64,000 nucleotides of DNA, from contig NC_052139.2 of NCBI RefSeq assembly GCF_016086655.4, positions 23,254,002 to 23,318,001 on the forward strand, written 5' to 3'. Source of the DNA: Lepeophtheirus salmonis. Its lineage: Eukaryota > Arthropoda > Copepoda > Siphonostomatoida > Caligidae. Of this stretch, positions 61,145 to 64,000 are shown one piece after another. The position numbers and the translations under genes are program-made. Below the pieces are notes generated by a model that saw nothing but the letters and a program-made list of their open reading frames with translations, did no database searches and was not told where the DNA came from. Position 1 is the stretch's first letter. Each line of letters opens with the position of its first letter.

Positions 61145-61245
61145 AAAATTTTCGTGCCTCATAGTTAAGGATGTAAAACTTTCGTGCTTCATAGTTAAGG
61201 ATGTAAATTTTCGTGCCTCATAGTTAAGGATGTAAAATTATCGAA
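61145..61245 (+). repeat. Three tandem copies of a ~30-base unit
   Basis: The unit ttttcgtgcctcatagttaa plus ggatgtaaaa occurs three times in succession with one or two changes. The preceding 61115-61140 resembles part of repeat G. Confidence 0.85.
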
Positions 61246-61429
61246 ATACATATGAACATACATTTTAAAAAAAGTAGAAGTTGCTTACCTGCAAGATATT
61301 AGTGCTCTTATTAATTAATTATCCCTTTTTGGGATTAAATAAAACGTACTAGCAAGGAAGCAGCATCATAGTTTTTAAAATGTTTTATATTAGCAGATAT
61401 GTTGTCTATCATAGTCTCCATCATATACT

Positions 61430-61780
61430 TTTATTTTTAATTTACACCCAAGAAACTGTCAAATCCCTACCCATTGACTCATATTTCATTTAACGTTTGC
61501 TTGTGATCGTAGTTATTTATATGGATATGGAAATTGTCGAAATGCTCGTGACTATACATTTGAAAAAAAAATATTTTTTATCTGCTTTTATAGAAAATTA
61601 GTTAGCATACATTACTATACTTTTTATAATCATCTCTATCACAAGAAATCGTCGTTTGTCAAATTTATCAACATATAATTTTCTTTTTGATTCATACTCA
61701 CGCGGATTCAGACAACTTTCACATCCTTACATATCGACTCATAATTCCTACAACGTTTGCTCACGTTTCATTGTACGAGG
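61430..61780 (+). repeat. Repeat family P, two tandem diverged units
   Basis: 61430-61510 and 61680-61770 share tttgattcatactcacg-like, cattgactcatatttcatt / tcgactcataattcct and acgtttgctc. A third fragment at 52885-52940 shares tttgatttacactcacgagg. The 63-codon frame here is not conserved. Confidence 0.45.
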
Positions 61781-61789
61781 TTTTTATTT

Positions 61790-62170
61790 TTCGCCATCTT
61801 GACTTTGTAATTTTAACTCTAAATAAGGCGTTACTTCGCTTTCAAAAAAAATTATCTGTATTTTGTTGTCCGCTATAGAGGTTTCTGCCTCTTGCATTCA
61901 GTGTTCTGAACTTTGATTGGTTGAATTAGAATCAGCTGTTTGTAGGATGTGAACAATTACGAACAATTTTTGGGCTAATTACAATTGATATTGAACTTTG
62001 TAGTCTTTTTTCTTTTCTTTCTTTTTTCTAAGAAAAGGCTGCGTGATCCAATTAAGGTAAGGATGTTTAAAAGGAATGAGGATAACCGTTGTTTGTTTAC
62101 TTAATTATGATATTATGTAGTCTAAGCTTGTCTAACCATAAGTTATTTTTGAAAATAAATTAGATGAAAA
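61790..62170. other. Unassigned stretch with a donor-like site
   Basis: gattggttg (CCAAT-type) near 61915 and caattaag|gtaagg near 62055 could belong to a promoter and 5' non-coding exon on the plus strand. No coding exon follows within view, so this stays speculative. Confidence 0.2.
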
Positions 62171-62179
62171 AAATATTGA

Positions 62180-62860
62180 AAAGAAGAAGAAATGAAGCTG
62201 TAATTGAACTCAAGCAGATTATATTAAAAAATAAAAGTATCTAATGGGATGTAATTCTAATTGATGGAAATACTCGATTGCATGCATTTTTTGAAATACA
62301 TAACAAATTAACAAAGTTGAGCTCTGTGATTAAAAAGTTATTTATCAAGAGTCAGATTTAAAAATGGGATCATCTGATCCTACCTTTTTTCGTTCTTTTT
62401 TCTTATGAGAACAAAGTTATTCCCACAAAATGTTATATCAAAACTAAATTTGTTATATTTCATCAAAATATTATCTAATAATTCCTTATTATATTTTATC
62501 GATTTAAATTGACTAGGATTAAGATTTGTTTTTTTATTTATTTATTAAGAGAGTAAAATCAAGCATTACCATATGTAAAAAGTAGATGAAAAATCAGTTT
62601 AAAAATCAATAACAAAAAAAAAGTAGCCAGGAGATGCACATTCAAAAAAATAAATTTAAAAAGATTTCAAGAAAGGCGCATGTAATATTAAGAAAGGAAA
62701 GAAAATGGAAGTACAAATCTATTCAATACCTACAGTCGACTAATATAATAGTAGACACCTGTAAGTGAAGGCTTAAGCGCCCAAAAGAACTGTGAAATTA
62801 CTACAATGACATAACCTTAGTTTAAAAGACCATTTGTACTCCATTTGCCATATTTTTATG
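62180..62860 (+). repeat. Repeat family F, copy 2
   Basis: It aligns with 43460-44010 in the same orientation and extends further on the left. Shared anchor: cttatgagaacaaagttatt. Non-coding in both copies. Confidence 0.65.
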
Positions 62861-62869
62861 AAGAAAAAT

Positions 62870-64000
62870 TTTTTCTATTCCATTAAAGTAGTCAAAAACA
62901 AACCTAAATACAAAAATAAGGGCTGCGAATCACAGTTACTATAAAACCATTTAATTATAATAGCTAGCATCTTTTATCTACTAATTTGTTATTATTAGGG
63001 GTATACTGATGCTTCAGAATAGCCCCAATAATGCCGATACCTGTACATTAGAGAGTTCGCTAAAGTATTTGATAAAGTTGACCAAATTCAAAATTATCAT
63101 AGATCACGAGATGTTTTTAGGTGTTGGTAATTACCTCCTATTTTTTTTTTTTTTTTTCTGTTCCATCAAAAACTGTTTTCCTCAATCTAGTCAAAGTTCC
63201 AGTGTACTGGAAGTACTTGAAAATGAAGTTAAATGAAAAAAAAAAGAAAAATAATCTTATTATAAATAAGGTATACGAAAAGAAAAAATATATTTTTGAC
63301 TTTATTATATTGTCGGTTTTGTAAGTTAAAACTTATGAGGTAACTATTGATGACGTACAAATATATAAATAAATAATTATGGATTTTCTATGTATTCAGC
63401 AATTTATATTATTATATACTTCCAAGAACAAGATACAAATGAGTATAAGCTGACACAGCTTTTAAATCTTTGAATTCTCAGTAAATTAATTCATGAAATC
63501 AGACTTTTGAAAGTTTTTATTCAATATTGATGCTGAGTGATTTGTAACAATTAAATTTTTGTATCTTTTTTCTTAATCATATGTTTTCTGGGATTCATTT
63601 GACATGGATAATACTGAATTTGGTCAACAAAGCAAATAGCAAATAATCTACTGTACTTACACATTTATATACATTATTATGGAAAAAAGAAATTATGACT
63701 CCAAACGGTGAACCAATCAAAGGAAGTGAACAACTTTTTATATAATCTTAATTTCAAATTATTCACAACTAATTATGAATCATACTTATGATTGACATAT
63801 TTATGTTTTTTCTTGTCCAACCTTAGTTAATAAAAAGCTAAACAGAATAGGAAGTAAATTATTTTAAGTCTTGTTCATATAATTCCTTTTTTCATAATAT
63901 TTTATAAGGAATCGGTATGGAAATCGCTAATAAACCAGGTATCGGAATTAGAACCAGCTGAAATTACTCCTCTACTCCTTTTTTTTGTATCATTTTTAAC
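62870..64000. other. AT-rich stretch to the window end
   Basis: A poly(T) tract lies at about 63142-63158. Frames at 63009-63324 include this tract and show no domain. No gene is recognised. Confidence 0.45.

Noticed and set aside
61145..61245. Short regular repeats as a CRISPR-like array
   Set aside because: There are only three head-to-tail units without spacers, in an evidently eukaryotic genome.
63009..63324. Two overlapping frames of 67-75 codons
   Set aside because: Both run through a poly(T) tract and have no recognisable domain.

Overview
The window looks like AT-rich nuclear DNA of an arthropod. Split genes, GH20 and SLC16 families of animal type, and heavy loading with Tc1/mariner, hAT-like and piggyBac-like remnants suggest a caligid copepod such as the salmon louse Lepeophtheirus salmonis. 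The species is inferred; no marker gene settles it. There are no operons, rRNA or CRISPR arrays, and I recognised no tRNA.

Protein-coding content is concentrated in the first 22 kb, all on the minus strand. At 1-1338 lies the 5' part of a membrane-anchored beta-N-acetylhexosaminidase (GH20); its catalytic Asp-Glu pair would lie beyond the left edge. At 6555-10872 and 16357-22043 are two five-exon genes for SLC16-type monocarboxylate transporter-like proteins (about 458 and 473 residues). Exon boundaries and phases match exactly, so they are tandem paralogues. The left copy appears to need a GA instead of a GT donor after exon 3. The intron before its last exon holds one end of a Tc1-like element that, from memory, closely resembles a terminus common in teleost genomes.

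From 22 to 64 kb I find no complete gene. I see an isolated exon-like block with two hydrophobic stretches (28377-28652, minus), a possible terminal exon with poly(A) signal (55786-55842, minus), a possible first exon (47023-47114, plus), an unidentified coding-like remnant (54151-54929, minus) and short Cys-rich reading frames. The rest is a transposon graveyard: at least nine Tc1/mariner-superfamily fragments, including one element inserted inside another (31877-33553), a hAT remnant, piggyBac-like zinc-ribbon remnants, and about a dozen dispersed non-coding repeat families that I grouped by eye (called A to P below). Boundaries of repeats are approximate (tens of bases); splice sites were read base by base.

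I did not find a convincing new multi-gene system. The observations most worth checking are the GA splice donor, the teleost-like Tc1 terminus, the orphan receptor-like exon and the multi-copy repeat families.
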